Shown: positions 36,804-47,675, counted from the stretch's first letter. The stretch: 50,830 nucleotides of DNA from Rhodobacterales bacterium (GCA_009993005.1 JAACUH010000072.1:1-50830); one strand, 5' to 3'. Numbers and translations are program-made. The notes: generated by a model not told the origin, from the sequence alone.

Positions 36804-39800
36804 ACGTGACCTTCACCGTTCTGATCTGGAACGGGGCGAAAGCAAGGGTCAGATTGCCGTCGATGATCGGCAACGGGATGGGGTCGCGTTCCAGCAGGTC
36901 GGTGGTCGCGGCCGCAGTGGCGCCGGGGGGAAGGGTGATGCGCGCGGTGCCATGCGCGCCGCGGCTTTCCCACAGGCGCAGGATCAGCGCGTCGTCATCC
37001 TCGGCCAGCTTGACGGTTTCAAGGACGATCCCGGCCCCCTCGACCGACAGGGGCGGCACGGGCTCAGCCCCCATAGCGCCGCCATCGGCCGCCAGCAGCG
37101 GCAGGTTGAACGCTTCGGCGGCCTGAACGACAGCCCCGATATCGCCGTCATGCGGCAGGATCGCATAGCGCAACCGGTGTTCGCCCTGATCGGCCTGCGG
37201 CCAGGGATAGGTGGGCGACCGCAGCAGGGTCAGGCGGATGGTGCTGCCCTTGGCGTCATAGCCGTATTTGCAATCGTTGAGCAGGGCCACGCCAAAGCCG
37301 GGCTCGGCCAGATCGACCCAGCGGTGCATGGAGCATTCATAGCGCGCCTCGTCCCAGCTCGTGTTGGCATGGGTCGGACGGCGAACATGGCCAAACTGGA
37401 TCTCGGCGCGCACCTCGGTGGTGCTGACGGCCAGCGGAAAGGCTGTTTTCAGCAGCGTGTGCTGTTCGTGCCAGTCGATCCGGCAGTCCACCTCGATCTG
37501 GCGGGCATCGGCCTCGAGCGAGACCACCTGCACGATGCGCGACCTCTCATAGGCCCATTCGAACCGGATCGCGGCGCGCAGGGGCCCGGCTTCGGTGACA
37601 CGGACGGCGCGCAGATCGTCGATCTCCCAGACCTGCCCCTCGAACGACCGGTCGATGTCCCAGGCGTCGAATTTTTCCGGCCAGTCGCGAAACGCCTGCA
37701 GGCGATTGGCCCGCGCGCCGGGCGGCAGCAGGTTGCGGCCGCTGGCGCGGTCCTCGATGGCGGTGATGCGGCCCTGGGCGTCAAAGCGCAGGGCGATCCG
37801 GTCATTGGACAGATGGTCGGGGCCGACCGACAGCCGCCCCTTGGGCGCGGTGGGGACCAGCGGCGCCTGGCCCAGCGGTGGCACCGGCGCCAGCCGGATC
37901 ACGCGGGCGCGGCTGCCGTCGGCCGCTTCGATGGCCTGCGCCTGCGCGTCGTCGCTCGCCACCAGCCCGCCACGGGCGTGGCCCGTGAGGTTGATCGCCA
38001 CGCGCGCGCCCTGCGGGGCGATCCGCGCCGCCAGATCGGCCCGCAGCGCGGTCGCCTGCGCAAAGAACCGGGCATAGTCGCGGTCGCTGTCGTCATAAAC
38101 CGCCCCGATCGACGACCCCGGCAGGATGTCGTGGAACTGGTTGAGCAGCACGATCTGCCACAGATCCCACAGCGCCGCGCGCGGATAGGCATGGCCCGCC
38201 TGCAGATGCGCAAGTGCTGCCAGCGTCTCGATCTGGCGCAGCATCTCCTCGGCCCGGCGGTTCTGCGCCTTGTTCCTCGCAACCGAGGTCAGCGTGCCGC
38301 GGTGGTATTCGAAGTAGAGCTCGCCCACCCAGGTGGGAAAGTTGTCCGGCGTCGCCGCCATCCGCGCCAGCAGCCGGTCGAAAAAGGCGCGCATCGGTTC
38401 GGATGTGACCTTGGGGCAGCCGGGGATGCCGCGCGCCAGGCGGGTCAGGTTCTCCAGCATCTCGCGCGTCGGGCCGCCGCCGCCGTCGCCATAGCCATAG
38501 ACCATGAACACCTCGTCGCTCAGGTGTTTCTGGCTGTAGCGTTGCCAGGTGCCGATCACGAAATCGGGCGTCAATTCGGGGTTGTAGGTGGTGCGGAATG
38601 CGGCCGAGTTCGCGCGCTGGCTGGTCAGGAACCAGGCCGGCACCCGGCTGCCGTCGATGCCCTGCCAGTGAAAGGTGTCGAACGGCATCCGGTTGGTGTC
38701 GTTCCAGCTCATCTTGTGGGTGACAAAGGTATCGAGCCCCGCCTGCGCCATCAGTTGCGGCAATGCGGCGGAATAGCCGAAGGTGTCAGGCAACCACAGG
38801 ATGCGGGGCCGCACACCAAAGGTCTGTTCGTGGAACCGCACGCCATGCAGGATATGGCGCACCAGCGCCTCGCCGCTGGCGATGTTGACATCGGGTTCCA
38901 GCCAGAGCGCACCCTCGATCTCGAATTGGCCCGCCGCCACGCGATCCTTGATCCGGGCCATGATGTCGGGGTAATCCTGCGCCAGATAATCCAGCAAAAT
39001 GCACTGGTTATACATGAAGCGGTAGGCGGGATAGGCCTCCATCAACCCCAGCGCGGTCGCCATCGAGCGCGCCATCTTTTGCCGCGTCTCGCGCACGCGC
39101 CACAGCCAGGCCACGTCGATATGGGTGTGGCCAGTCGCCACCACGCGCGGCATCGCATCGGCATCGGCCAGCGCATAGATCGCATCGGCATGAGGCAGCG
39201 CGGCGCGCAGGCTGGCGTGAAAGCGGGCCTCGCCGGGGCGCAGGTCGATCACCGCCAGCGCCGCCTCGGCATGGTGCAGGATCGCGTGGCGGCGCGCATC
39301 GTCGGGCGGCAGCAGGCGCGCCACATCGACCGGCACGCGCAGGTCGTAATACAGCCGCTCGGCCAGCGCGTCATGGCGCAACACCTCGACGGCAAAGCCC
39401 AACTGCCGGCGATCCTCGATCGTGCCGGCCTCGATCATGATGTCATGGGTCTGGCCGGTGGTGGCGCTGTCGGTCAGCGGCACGGTGCGGTGGTTGGCGT
39501 CGGCGCCCTGCACGATGCGCCCGTCGATGCGCACCAGGCATTGCGGGTCGGACCGGCCCATCACCGTGCCGAATTGCGCGGCGATGCGCAGGTGCAGCGC
39601 GGCGCCCGACAGGCTGTCGGGGATGGTCAGCCCGCCCGCGAACCAGAAATAGCCATCCGGTTCACCCCAGACCAGATCGGGCGTCACCGGGCGCCAGGTC
39701 GTCCGGTCCTCGACCAGCACTTCGGCGCGGTCGTCATGTCCGGCCGCGCGATAGCGCAGCGGCACCGTATGGCCGGTGGAGGTAAAGATGCGCCGGCCCA

Positions 39801-39840
39801 GTTCGGCCAGAAGCGTGTCGATGGCGGCAAGGCGTGTCAC
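36802..39840 (-). CDS. Alpha-mannosidase, glycoside hydrolase family 38
   Basis: A 1012-residue cytoplasmic enzyme (no signal peptide). An N-terminal beta domain (about 1-225) precedes the GH38 catalytic barrel, with the zinc-binding GHTHIDVAWLW at 237-247 and the nucleophile Asp352 in LPDTFGY; the C-terminal half is beta-rich. Family members remove alpha-linked mannose from oligosaccharides. The start is GTG at 39840 behind GGAG at 7 bases. It is the last gene of the transporter-udh-esterase operon, 19 bases after the esterase, so it probably acts on imported oligosaccharides. Its stop lies in the 14-bp array. Confidence 0.93.
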   Translation of the reverse strand: MTRLAAIDTLLAELGRRIFTSTGHTVPLRYRAAGHDDRAEVLVEDRTTWRPVTPDLVWGEPDGYFWFAGGLTIPDSLSGAALHLRIAAQFGTVMGRSDPQCLVRIDGRIVQGADANHRTVPLTDSATTGQTHDIMIEAGTIEDRRQLGFAVEVLRHDALAERLYYDLRVPVDVARLLPPDDARRHAILHHAEAALAVIDLRPGEARFHASLRAALPHADAIYALADADAMPRVVATGHTHIDVAWLWRVRETRQKMARSMATALGLMEAYPAYRFMYNQCILLDYLAQDYPDIMARIKDRVAAGQFEIEGALWLEPDVNIASGEALVRHILHGVRFHEQTFGVRPRILWLPDTFGYSAALPQLMAQAGLDTFVTHKMSWNDTNRMPFDTFHWQGIDGSRVPAWFLTSQRANSAAFRTTYNPELTPDFVIGTWQRYSQKHLSDEVFMVYGYGDGGGGPTREMLENLTRLARGIPGCPKVTSEPMRAFFDRLLARMAATPDNFPTWVGELYFEYHRGTLTSVARNKAQNRRAEEMLRQIETLAALAHLQAGHAYPRAALWDLWQIVLLNQFHDILPGSSIGAVYDDSDRDYARFFAQATALRADLAARIAPQGARVAINLTGHARGGLVASDDAQAQAIEAADGSRARVIRLAPVPPLGQAPLVPTAPKGRLSVGPDHLSNDRIALRFDAQGRITAIEDRASGRNLLPPGARANRLQAFRDWPEKFDAWDIDRSFEGQVWEIDDLRAVRVTEAGPLRAAIRFEWAYERSRIVQVVSLEADARQIEVDCRIDWHEQHTLLKTAFPLAVSTTEVRAEIQFGHVRRPTHANTSWDEARYECSMHRWVDLAEPGFGVALLNDCKYGYDAKGSTIRLTLLRSPTYPWPQADQGEHRLRYAILPHDGDIGAVVQAAEAFNLPLLAADGGAMGAEPVPPLSVEGAGIVLETVKLAEDDDALILRLWESRGAHGTARITLPPGATAAATTDLLERDPIPLPIIDGNLTLAFAPFQIRTVKVT

Positions 39841-39859
39841 GGGCGCTCTCCGGTCAGGA

Positions 39860-40840
39860 TCACAGAAACCGCTGGCTCAGCCAGTCGAGTTGCAGCGCCA
39901 CATGATGCGGCCCGCCGCCTTCGTGGTCGTTGAATTCGTAGTCGTGGATCGCCTTGTCCGCCCCGGCATAGGCGTTGAAGGCGGCATAGACGGTCGAGGG
40001 CGGGCAGATCGTGTCCATCAGCGCCACCGAGAACAGCGCCGGTGCGCGGGTCTGGCGAGCCATGCAGACACCGTCGAAATAGCGCAGCGTGTCAAAGACT
40101 TGCGCGGTCTGGTCGCGGTGGATGCCAAGGTAGCGCAGGATCTCAAGATAGGGGTCGCGCGTCGCCACCCGCACGGCGCGCGGGAAATCGCACAGATAGG
40201 GCACATCGGGCATCACCGCCGTCACCCGCGCGTCCAGACCCGCCGCCGCCAGCGCGATACCGCCGCCCTGGCTCGCGCCAGTGGTGGCGATCCGTGCCGG
40301 GTCGATCAGGTCGAGCGCGGCCAGCGCGTCGATGGCGCGCACCGCATCGGTAAAGAGACGCCGGTAGTAATAGCTGTCGGGGTCGAGGATGCCGCGCGTC
40401 ATGAAGCCGGGCACCGACGCCTCTGACCCGACCGGATCGGCGGTATCGCCGCGGTTCCACAGACCGCCCTGCCCGCGCGTGTCCATGCGGAAACTGGCAT
40501 AGCCCGCCGCCGCCCAATGCAGCCCCTCATGCGCAAAGCCGCGCCCGCCGCCATAGCCCACATATTGCACCACCAGCGGCAAAGGCCCATCGCGCCGCGC
40601 CGGGATCACCAGCCAGCCCTTGACCGGGTGCCCGCCAAAGCCCGGAAAGCTGACATCGTAAGCCGTGACCAGCGATCCCGCCACGGCCAGCCCGCCCGCC
40701 ACCGGCGTGAGCGTGATTCCGGTGGCAAGCGCCCGCGCCTCGGCCAGCGTGCGGTCCCAGAAATCCGCAAAATCCCCCGGCGTTTCCACCGCGCTGCGGT
40801 AGGTGGACAAGGCGGGGTGGGTCAGGTCGGCAAAAGGCAT
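39860..40840 (-). CDS. AXE1-family carbohydrate esterase (CE7)
   Basis: A 326-residue alpha/beta hydrolase of the acetyl xylan esterase/cephalosporin-C deacetylase family. The CE7 signature motifs are complete: RGQGG (122-126), GASQGG (188-193, nucleophile Ser190), Asp276 in LMDTICPPS and His306 in NDHEGG. Such enzymes remove acetyl groups from small oligosaccharides inside the cell; there is no signal peptide here. The start at 40840 follows AAGGACGACGCCG. Between the uronate dehydrogenase and alpha-mannosidase genes, it probably deacetylates the imported sugar. Confidence 0.9.
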   Translation of the reverse strand: MPFADLTHPALSTYRSAVETPGDFADFWDRTLAEARALATGITLTPVAGGLAVAGSLVTAYDVSFPGFGGHPVKGWLVIPARRDGPLPLVVQYVGYGGGRGFAHEGLHWAAAGYASFRMDTRGQGGLWNRGDTADPVGSEASVPGFMTRGILDPDSYYYRRLFTDAVRAIDALAALDLIDPARIATTGASQGGGIALAAAGLDARVTAVMPDVPYLCDFPRAVRVATRDPYLEILRYLGIHRDQTAQVFDTLRYFDGVCMARQTRAPALFSVALMDTICPPSTVYAAFNAYAGADKAIHDYEFNDHEGGGPHHVALQLDWLSQRFL

Positions 40841-40863
40841 CGGCGTCGTCCTTTGTGGGTGGT

Positions 40864-41643
40864 TCAGTCGTCGGGGTGGCCCCAGGTGGCAAAGATACCG
40901 CCAAGATGGCGGTTGCGCGGGTCGTCAGGGTCAAGCGGCGCGCCGGCCAGCGGCGTGACCTCGGCCGAGCCATGCTGCGGCACCCAGCCCAGCCCGGCGT
41001 CAGGCGTATTGACACAGAGCGCGTCCTCATTGGCCGAAATGCCAAAGACGGTGCAATGCCCGAGGTCCGGCATGTCGAGCGCCCGTTCGACCAGCCGGCC
41101 AAGGTCGTCGTGATTGCACCAGATCCGCGCCTCGCGCGAGGTGCCCGGCGTGCCGGCAGAGCAGATGCGGATCGCCAGACAGTCGATCCCGAACTTGGCA
41201 TGGTAAAGGCGGCTCAGCCCCTCGCCAAAGATCTTTGACACGGCATAAAGCGAATCCGGCCGCAGGTCGGCCCCGAGGCCGATCGGCGTGTCGGCCATCG
41301 GATACATGCCGTGCACATGGTAGGACGAGGCATGGATGATGCGGCGCACGCCGGCCCTTCGGGCACATTCGAAAATGTTGTAGGTGCCGATGATGTTGGC
41401 CTGAAGGATATCGTCCCAGCGCGCCTCGGTCGAGAGGCCGCCGAAATGCACCACGGCCGAGATGTCGGGCGCAAAGAGCCGGGCGACGGCATCCGGGTCG
41501 GCCAGATCGGCAAGCGCGACAGCAGCCCCGTCCGCGGCCGGGGCGATGTCGGTCGCCAGAAACGCCCGCCCGGCGGCGGCAAAGCGGTGGCGCAGGCTGG
41601 TGCCCAGACGGCCCGAAGCGCCTGTCAGAAGCACCCTTGTCAT
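40864..41643 (-). CDS. udh: Uronate dehydrogenase-like NAD-dependent epimerase/dehydratase family protein
   Basis: A 259-residue short-chain-type enzyme with the dinucleotide motif TGASGRLG (7-14), HFGGLSTE (66-73), HASSYHVHG (104-112) and the catalytic pair Tyr133-Lys137. Residues around HFGG.ST and the short length match uronate dehydrogenase (Udh), which oxidises D-galacturonate or D-glucuronate to the aldarolactone. A related epimerase is the alternative. The start overlaps the ABC ATPase stop as ATGA. The nearby kdgD and the broken lactonase gene support an oxidative uronate route. Confidence 0.8.
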   Translation of the reverse strand: MTRVLLTGASGRLGTSLRHRFAAAGRAFLATDIAPAADGAAVALADLADPDAVARLFAPDISAVVHFGGLSTEARWDDILQANIIGTYNIFECARRAGVRRIIHASSYHVHGMYPMADTPIGLGADLRPDSLYAVSKIFGEGLSRLYHAKFGIDCLAIRICSAGTPGTSREARIWCNHDDLGRLVERALDMPDLGHCTVFGISANEDALCVNTPDAGLGWVPQHGSAEVTPLAGAPLDPDDPRNRHLGGIFATWGHPDD

Positions 41644-43316
41644 GCCTGCACCCGAATCTGGACATCCGGGCGCAGCGTCGGATCGGGACGCGGCACCGCG
41701 CCGATCAACGCCTTGGTATAGGGATGCCCCGGATGCTCGCAGATCTGGGCGACATCACCGATCTCAACAATCCGGCCATTCTTCATCACCGCGACACGGT
41801 CGCAAAAATATCGCACCACCGCAATATCATGCGAGATGAACAGATAGGACAGCCCATAGTCCGTCTGCAAATCGCGCATCAGATCGAGCACCTGATGGCG
41901 CAGCGACACATCCAGCGCCGAGGTCGGCTCGTCCGCCACGATCAGGCGCGGCCGCAAGGCGATGGCGCGCGCAATCGCGATGCGCTGACGCTGGCCGCCG
42001 GAAAAGGCATGGGGATAGCGGTCGCCGATGTCGGTCGGCATCCCCACCCGTTCCAGAAGCTGCCCCACCCGGTCGCGGATCTCGCGGTCGGAGAGAGCGG
42101 TGTTGATGCGCAGCGGCTCGGCGATGATCCGGGCAATGGTCATGCGCGGATTGAGCGAGGCGTGGGGGTCCTGAAAGACCATCCGCACCTCGCCGTAGAG
42201 CGCCTTCATCTGGGTCTTGGACAATGTCGCGATATCGACCTTGCTGCCATCGTCGCGCGTATAGGTGACCTGGCCACTGGTCGGTGGATAGATGCGCAAC
42301 AGCGTGCGGCCCAGCGTCGTCTTGCCGGACCCGCTTTCACCGACGATGCCGACCGTTTCGCCCGTGTTGATCGTCAGGCTGACCCCATCCACCGCCTTGA
42401 CGCTGCCACCGGCGCGCGCCCGCTGCCCCAGCGGAAAGTGCAGGCAAAGGTCGCTGATCGCCATGACCGCCTGTTCCGTCTGTGGCCGCACCGGCCGCGG
42501 GCCGGGGCTTTCGAGCTTGAGCACGGACCCCAGCAGCGCCCGCGTATAGGCTTCGCGCGGTTTGGCGAACAGGTCGAAAACCCCCGCCTCTTCGATCATC
42601 CGGCCCTGATACATGACCAGAACCCGGTCCGCGATCTGCGCCACCACCCCCATGTCATGCGTGATGAACAGCACCGCCATGCCGCGTTCCTGCTGCAAAC
42701 CGCGGATCAGCGCGAGGATCTCGGCCTGCGTCGTGACATCAAGTGCGGTCGTCGGTTCATCCGCGATCAGGATTTCGGGGTTGCACGACAGCGCCATCGC
42801 GATCATCGCGCGCTGCCGCATCCCGCCTGAAAACTCAAAGGCATAGCGGTCTAGCGCCGCCTCGGGATCAGGGATGCGGACCCGGTCGAGCAGTTGGGCG
42901 GCGCGCCGGCGCGCGTCGGCCTTGTCGATCTTTTCGTGCAGGCGGATCATCTCGATGATCTGCTGGCCGATCGTATGCACCGGCGACAGGCTGGTCATCG
43001 GTTCCTGAAAGATCATCGCGATCCGCCGCCCCCTGATCGCGCGGATCGCAGCGCCGCGGTTTCCCAGCGCCACAATGTCGGTGTCGCCGTCCGGCCCCGC
43101 CAGATGCACCTGCCCCGCAACGATCCGGCCCGGCTCTGCCACCAGTTGCATCACGGCGCGTGCGGTGACCGACTTGCCGGAACCCGATTCGCCGACGACG
43201 CAGAGCGTCTCGCCGCGCCTGAGATCAAAGCTCACATCGCGCACGGCATGGACGATGTCCTTTTGCAGCGGGAAATCCACCGACACATGGCGGACCTTCA
43301 GGAGGATGTCGGTCAT
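41640..43316 (-). CDS. ABC transporter ATP-binding protein with two nucleotide-binding domains (Dpp/Opp type)
   Basis: A 558-residue protein made of two complete ABC ATPase domains in tandem, equivalent to DppD fused to DppF. Each half has a Walker A (GESGSGKS about 38-45; GESGSGKT about 318-325), an ABC signature ([16 protein letters not shown]) and a Walker B ([26 protein letters not shown]). Double ATPase proteins are common in proteobacterial peptide/oligosaccharide importers. The ATG at 43316 has no strong ribosome-binding site; an upstream ATG (43334) overlaps the permease gene. It is followed by udh with an ATGA overlap. Confidence 0.92.
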   Translation of the reverse strand: MTDILLKVRHVSVDFPLQKDIVHAVRDVSFDLRRGETLCVVGESGSGKSVTARAVMQLVAEPGRIVAGQVHLAGPDGDTDIVALGNRGAAIRAIRGRRIAMIFQEPMTSLSPVHTIGQQIIEMIRLHEKIDKADARRRAAQLLDRVRIPDPEAALDRYAFEFSGGMRQRAMIAMALSCNPEILIADEPTTALDVTTQAEILALIRGLQQERGMAVLFITHDMGVVAQIADRVLVMYQGRMIEEAGVFDLFAKPREAYTRALLGSVLKLESPGPRPVRPQTEQAVMAISDLCLHFPLGQRARAGGSVKAVDGVSLTINTGETVGIVGESGSGKTTLGRTLLRIYPPTSGQVTYTRDDGSKVDIATLSKTQMKALYGEVRMVFQDPHASLNPRMTIARIIAEPLRINTALSDREIRDRVGQLLERVGMPTDIGDRYPHAFSGGQRQRIAIARAIALRPRLIVADEPTSALDVSLRHQVLDLMRDLQTDYGLSYLFISHDIAVVRYFCDRVAVMKNGRIVEIGDVAQICEHPGHPYTKALIGAVPRPDPTLRPDVQIRVQA

Positions 43317-43323
43317 CGGGGGA

Positions 43324-44478
43324 TCACTTTTCATAGGGGTCGGCAGCATCGCGCAACCCGTCGCCCAGAAAGTTGAGCGCCAGCACCGCCACCACCACCA
43401 CCACGCCGGGCGCAAAGAGCCAGGGCGCCTGCGTGATCGCGCGCAGGTTCTGGGTATCCTGCAACAGCACCCCCCAGGACACGATCGGCGGTTGCAGCCC
43501 CAGCCCCAGAAAGCTGAGCGCGGTTTCCGCCAGGATCATGTTGGGAATGGCCAGCGTGATCGCCGCGATGATGTGGGAATAAAGCGACGGCATCATATGC
43601 GTCATGATGAGCCGGTATTCGCTGACCCCGTCGAGCCGCGCCGCGATGACGAAATCCTCGGTCCGCAGGCTCAGGAACCGGCCGCGCACGACGCGCGCGA
43701 TTTCGGTCCAGCCGACCAGCGACAGGATCACCAGGATCGCGAAATAGACTTGCAGCGGCGGCCATTCCTTGGGCATCGCGGCGGCAAGGCCCAGCCACAG
43801 CGGGATCGTCGGGATCGACCGGATGAATTCGATCACGCGCTGGATGGCGCGGTCTGTCAGCCCGCCGTAATAGCCCGAAACGCCGCCCAGAACCATGCCG
43901 ATGAACAGCGACAGCCCGACGCCGACAAGGCCGATCGACATGGAAACGCGGGTGCCATGGATGATCCGGCTCAGCAGATCACGCCCCAGACGGTCGGCGC
44001 CGAGCAGGAACATCGGCTGACCGGGATCAAGCGGGCCGATGAGATGCAGGTCGGTGTCGAACAGCCCCCACATCCGGTAGGGATCGCCGCGCACGAACAG
44101 GCCGATCGGGATGATCTGGTCGGGATCCGGCACAAACACCCGGCGAAAGCTTTGCTGGTCCAGCGTGATGTCAAAGCCGGTGACATGCGGCACAAAGCGC
44201 GTGCCGCCCGCCCCGTCGGGGGCGAACAGGCTGATCGCCTGCGGCGGCGCAAAGGTATAGCGCGGGTCGAACTTGCCGGGGTCGCTGGGGGCGAGTGCTT
44301 CGGCAAAGAGCGCGACAAGGTAGATCAGCCCGACCAGGATCAGCGATGCATAGGCGACCTTGTGGCGGCGGAACTTGTGCCAGATCAGCGCCCATTGCCC
44401 GGCAGCGTGCAGCGACCCGGCTGCGGTCTGGCGGTCGAGCAGGTCGGCCCCGTCGCTTGGCGGCACTGGCGCGGTCAT
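43324..44478 (-). CDS. ABC transporter permease, DppC/OppC type
   Basis: A 384-residue inner-membrane permease. The first helix (about 42-64) is followed by a long extracytoplasmic stretch (about 65-170) typical of OppC variants, then five more helices with the coupling EAA-like loop ([20 protein letters not shown] near 280). It pairs with the DppB-type permease and overlaps its stop as ATGA. Substrate is not readable; the operon suggests oligosaccharide. Confidence 0.9.
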   Translation of the reverse strand: MTAPVPPSDGADLLDRQTAAGSLHAAGQWALIWHKFRRHKVAYASLILVGLIYLVALFAEALAPSDPGKFDPRYTFAPPQAISLFAPDGAGGTRFVPHVTGFDITLDQQSFRRVFVPDPDQIIPIGLFVRGDPYRMWGLFDTDLHLIGPLDPGQPMFLLGADRLGRDLLSRIIHGTRVSMSIGLVGVGLSLFIGMVLGGVSGYYGGLTDRAIQRVIEFIRSIPTIPLWLGLAAAMPKEWPPLQVYFAILVILSLVGWTEIARVVRGRFLSLRTEDFVIAARLDGVSEYRLIMTHMMPSLYSHIIAAITLAIPNMILAETALSFLGLGLQPPIVSWGVLLQDTQNLRAITQAPWLFAPGVVVVVAVLALNFLGDGLRDAADPYEK

Positions 44479-45458
44479 GACAGGCGGATCCTGGGGTCCG
44501 AGAGGGCCAGCAGGACATCCGAAACGAGGGTGCCGATCAGGACCAGCCCCCCGCTCAGCAAGATCAGCGCGCCGGCAAGATACATGTCCTGGCTCTTGAG
44601 CGCCTGAAGCAGCAGCGGGCCGGCGGTCGGCAGGTTCAGCACAGTCGAGACGATCAACTCGCCGGAAATCAGCGCCGGCAGAACCCAGCCCACCGTCGAA
44701 ATGAACGGGTTGATCGCCACCCGCACCGGATAGCGCAGGATGAGCCTGGTCTCACTCAGCCCCTTGGCCCGCGCGGTTTCGACATAGGGCTTGTGCAATT
44801 CGTCCAGCAGGTTGGCCCGCATCACCCGGATCAGGGCCGCCGTCCCCGATGTGCCCAGCACAAAGACCGGGATCCAGGCATGGCTCAGAAAATCGACGAG
44901 CTTGCCCCATGACAGCGGCGCCTTGACATAGTCGGGCGACAGCAGGCCGCCCACGGACACGCCGAACCACATGCTCGAGATGTAGAGCAGCACGATGGCG
45001 ACCAGAAAATTGGGCGTCGCCATGCCCAGAAAACCCAGCACGCTGGCGATGTAGTCCGTCACCGAATACTTGAACACCGCAGAATAGATGCCGATGGGCA
45101 AGGAGATGATCCACATCACCAGCAGCGTCATCACCGAGATCAGCGCCGTCATGCCCATCCGCTGCCAGATCAGTTGATTGACCGGCTGGTTCCATTCAAA
45201 GCTGATGCCGAAATCTCCGCGCAGGATGCCGCCGACCCATTTGGCATATTGCACCATCAGACCGTCGCCCAGCCCATAGCGGTCGCGCAGGGCCTGCATC
45301 GCCGCATCATCGACCGTGACGCCGGTTTCGGCAAGCTGCGCGGCATAGGTCGAGGCAAAGTCGCCGGGCGGCAACTGGATGATGACGAAGGTGAGCAGCG
45401 AAATGGCGAACATCGCCGGGATCATGCCCAAAAGCCGTTGCACGATGTAGCGCAGCAT
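44475..45458 (-). CDS. ABC transporter permease, DppB/OppB type
   Basis: A 327-residue permease with the usual N-terminal helix ([20 protein letters not shown]), a periplasmic stretch and five further helices. The coupling region ([20 protein letters not shown], about 235-254) contacts the ATPase. I chose the ATG at 45458 because family members begin MLRYI; an upstream ATG adds eight non-homologous residues. It lies 79 bases after the binding-protein gene across a stem-loop and overlaps the next permease. Confidence 0.91.
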   Translation of the reverse strand: MLRYIVQRLLGMIPAMFAISLLTFVIIQLPPGDFASTYAAQLAETGVTVDDAAMQALRDRYGLGDGLMVQYAKWVGGILRGDFGISFEWNQPVNQLIWQRMGMTALISVMTLLVMWIISLPIGIYSAVFKYSVTDYIASVLGFLGMATPNFLVAIVLLYISSMWFGVSVGGLLSPDYVKAPLSWGKLVDFLSHAWIPVFVLGTSGTAALIRVMRANLLDELHKPYVETARAKGLSETRLILRYPVRVAINPFISTVGWVLPALISGELIVSTVLNLPTAGPLLLQALKSQDMYLAGALILLSGGLVLIGTLVSDVLLALSDPRIRLS

Positions 45459-45486
45459 GGGGAAAGGCGTCCTGTCTCGCATAGGG

Positions 45487-45514
45487 GCGCCCGGGCCTGA
45501 ACCGGTCCGGGCGC
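45487..45514 (-). other. Intercistronic stem-loop after the binding-protein gene
   Basis: GCGCCCGGGCC (45487-45497) pairs with GGTCCGGGCGC (45504-45514), 11 pairs including one G-T, around a 6-base loop. No T-run follows on the minus strand. In ABC importer operons such hairpins behind the binding-protein gene commonly stabilise its message or partly stop transcription, giving more binding protein than permease. Confidence 0.7.
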
Positions 45515-45537
45515 AAGGTCACTGTATCACGCGGTTT

Positions 45538-47463
45538 CTACGGCTTGATATAGAACTGCTCGGGGTTTTCCGGGCCCGGATCGGGGTAGAGCCAGGCCGA
45601 AGGCGTGCCATCGGGCACATTGCCCAGCCGGTTCGACACCACCGCGAATGACGGCTGCGCCGAACTGATGCCCAGACCATAGAACTGCTCGGCGCTGATC
45701 TCTAGGATCTGCTGGAACAGGGCAAGCTGGCGTTCCGGGTCGGCAGAGGCCTTGATCTGCTCGTAAAGGTTCCATTGGTCCTGCAAATACGCGGGCGGCG
45801 CCTCTCCGCCTGCGACACCCACCCGATATTGGCCCCATTTCACGCCAAAGATCGACCCTTCGCTGAACGGCATGTAATCCTCGGGGTTCAGCAGCGCGTC
45901 AATGCCGCCCGAGGTGCCGGGCCACAGCGCCACGTCATGCTGACTGGCGCGGATCTCTTCAAAGAACCGGGTGCGGTCCATCGACACCAGACGCGCGTCA
46001 ATCCCGACCTTTTGCCAGTATTGCACCAGAAGCTCGCCCACATCGACGGCATTGCCAAGCGCCGGGATCGCGTTGATCGACACGACCAGCGGCCGCCCGT
46101 CGGGCATCAGCCGCAGGCCGTTGGACCCGCGCTGGTCCAGACCCATCTCGTCAAGCATCCGGTTGGCAAGGTCGGTGTCGTAGTCGAGGTATTGATTGGC
46201 CAGCCGGTCATTGGCAACGACCGACCCCGCGATCGGCGCGATCTGCTTGGGCTCGCCCACCCCGAAGTAAAGCACGTCGATCATCGCCTGACGGTCGATG
46301 GCATGGGACATCGCGATGCGGAAATCGCGCGCGCCAAAGATCTCGCGCTTGACCGGGTCCGCGCTGGTCAGGTTGAAGCCGACCGACATCGCATTGCTGA
46401 TCGGGCGCGCGCGGGTGACGATGTGGAAATTGCCCGCCTCCTGCCCTTCGACATAGACCGGCAGGTTGGCGGCGGTCGTGGTATGGCGCGCCTCAAAGTC
46501 GATCTCGCCCGCCAGCACACCCAGAATCACGGTTTGCCCGTCCGCGTTGACCGAAAACGTCGCCGCGTCGATATAGGGAAGCTGGTTGGATGCGGTATCG
46601 ACCTTCCAATACCAGGGATTGCGCGCGAATGCGACGCGCGTCGCCCCGGCCTCGTAGGGTTCGGTGATCAGGAAAGCCTCGATCGTGGGCCGGTCGGGAT
46701 TGCGCCAGCGCTGGATGTTCTCGATCCCCACGCCACACATGTTCACCATGTGCTCTGACCAGTCGGCCGCACCGGCGGCGGCGGCGATGGCCTCGGCCTG
46801 CGGGTTGTAGCTGGGCAGGAACTGGCTGCAATAGGCCTTGTTCAGCATGGTAAGCTGCGTGCCGAACACGCTGGCGACATTGCTGATGAACAGCCCGTTG
46901 GGCTTGGACCAGTAGATCGTGAATTCGGTCGGTGAGGTGATCTCGATGCCGGGCAATTCGCCATCCACCAGCAGCCAGGTCGGCTTGGACGGGAACAGCA
47001 GCGGATCAGGCAGGATGTCCTGGATGAAAAACGCGATGTCATCGGCGGTAAAGGGCGTCCCGTCCGACCAGTGCATCCCGTCGCGCAGGGTAAAGGTGAA
47101 CCGCGTGCTGTCTGCATTGACGGCATAGCTTTCGGCCACGTTCGGGATCACGGCGCCGGTCCAGTCCCTGTCCCAGGCCAGAAGCGGCTCGTAGCCAGTG
47201 AACTTGAGCAGGAGGTTGCGGTCGTTGCCGCCGACCATGCCGCCGCGGAATGTGCCGCCATAGACGCCGACCTCGCTCACCGGGGCAACGATGCGCGGGT
47301 TGGCGCCCAGCCGGTCCGCGACCGGGGGCAGCGTGCCGTCCGCGACCAGCGGGTCCAGCATCGGCGCCTGATTGTAATCCTGCGCCCAGGCGGCCCCCAT
47401 CAGCGCAACGAAAGCCGTGCCCGCAAGGGCCGCACGCCAGACTGACTGTTTCACGATGTTCAT
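45538..47463 (-). CDS. Extracellular solute-binding protein, family 5 (large, oligosaccharide/peptide type)
   Basis: A 641-residue periplasmic protein with a signal peptide (cleavage after AWA near residue 27) and a family 5 fold. Characteristic stretches are FTFTLRDGMHWSDGTPFTAD (about 122-141) and FRIAMSHAIDRQAMIDVLYF (near 380). It is about 100 residues longer than DppA; long members often bind oligosaccharides, which fits the operon. The ATG at 47463 follows GGGGAGGATCA. It is the first gene of a seven-gene operon, divergent from kdgD across 212 bases. Confidence 0.9.
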   Translation of the reverse strand: MNIVKQSVWRAALAGTAFVALMGAAWAQDYNQAPMLDPLVADGTLPPVADRLGANPRIVAPVSEVGVYGGTFRGGMVGGNDRNLLLKFTGYEPLLAWDRDWTGAVIPNVAESYAVNADSTRFTFTLRDGMHWSDGTPFTADDIAFFIQDILPDPLLFPSKPTWLLVDGELPGIEITSPTEFTIYWSKPNGLFISNVASVFGTQLTMLNKAYCSQFLPSYNPQAEAIAAAAGAADWSEHMVNMCGVGIENIQRWRNPDRPTIEAFLITEPYEAGATRVAFARNPWYWKVDTASNQLPYIDAATFSVNADGQTVILGVLAGEIDFEARHTTTAANLPVYVEGQEAGNFHIVTRARPISNAMSVGFNLTSADPVKREIFGARDFRIAMSHAIDRQAMIDVLYFGVGEPKQIAPIAGSVVANDRLANQYLDYDTDLANRMLDEMGLDQRGSNGLRLMPDGRPLVVSINAIPALGNAVDVGELLVQYWQKVGIDARLVSMDRTRFFEEIRASQHDVALWPGTSGGIDALLNPEDYMPFSEGSIFGVKWGQYRVGVAGGEAPPAYLQDQWNLYEQIKASADPERQLALFQQILEISAEQFYGLGISSAQPSFAVVSNRLGNVPDGTPSAWLYPDPGPENPEQFYIKP

Positions 47464-47611
47464 TGATCCTCCCCTCTCATTTTGCGTCTCTCCCATCAAT
47501 GACGTTCAGTCCCGGCCATGTGCCGGCGAACCTCAGCAGCGACACTGGATGAGATTCTGACAAGGGTCAATAATGAATCATACTAATTCACGATTAGACA
47601 TATCTCATGCG

Positions 47612-47640
47612 TTGACAGCCCTGTTTGCTCTGGCTATCAC
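47612..47640 (+). promoter_or_regulatory. Candidate sigma-70 promoter of kdgD
   Basis: TTGACA (47612-47617), a perfect -35 box, is followed after 17 bases by TATCAC (47635-47640), four of six matches to TATAAT. Transcription would begin near 47646, about 30 bases before the kdgD ATG at 47676. Upstream, 47558-47569 (TGAC-AAGG-GTCA) and 47574-47590 (TGAAT-N7-ATTCA) are small inverted repeats that may bind a regulator. Confidence 0.55.
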
Positions 47641-47675
47641 GGCCTGCAATGAATGCATATTGCGCGGGGCCGGGC

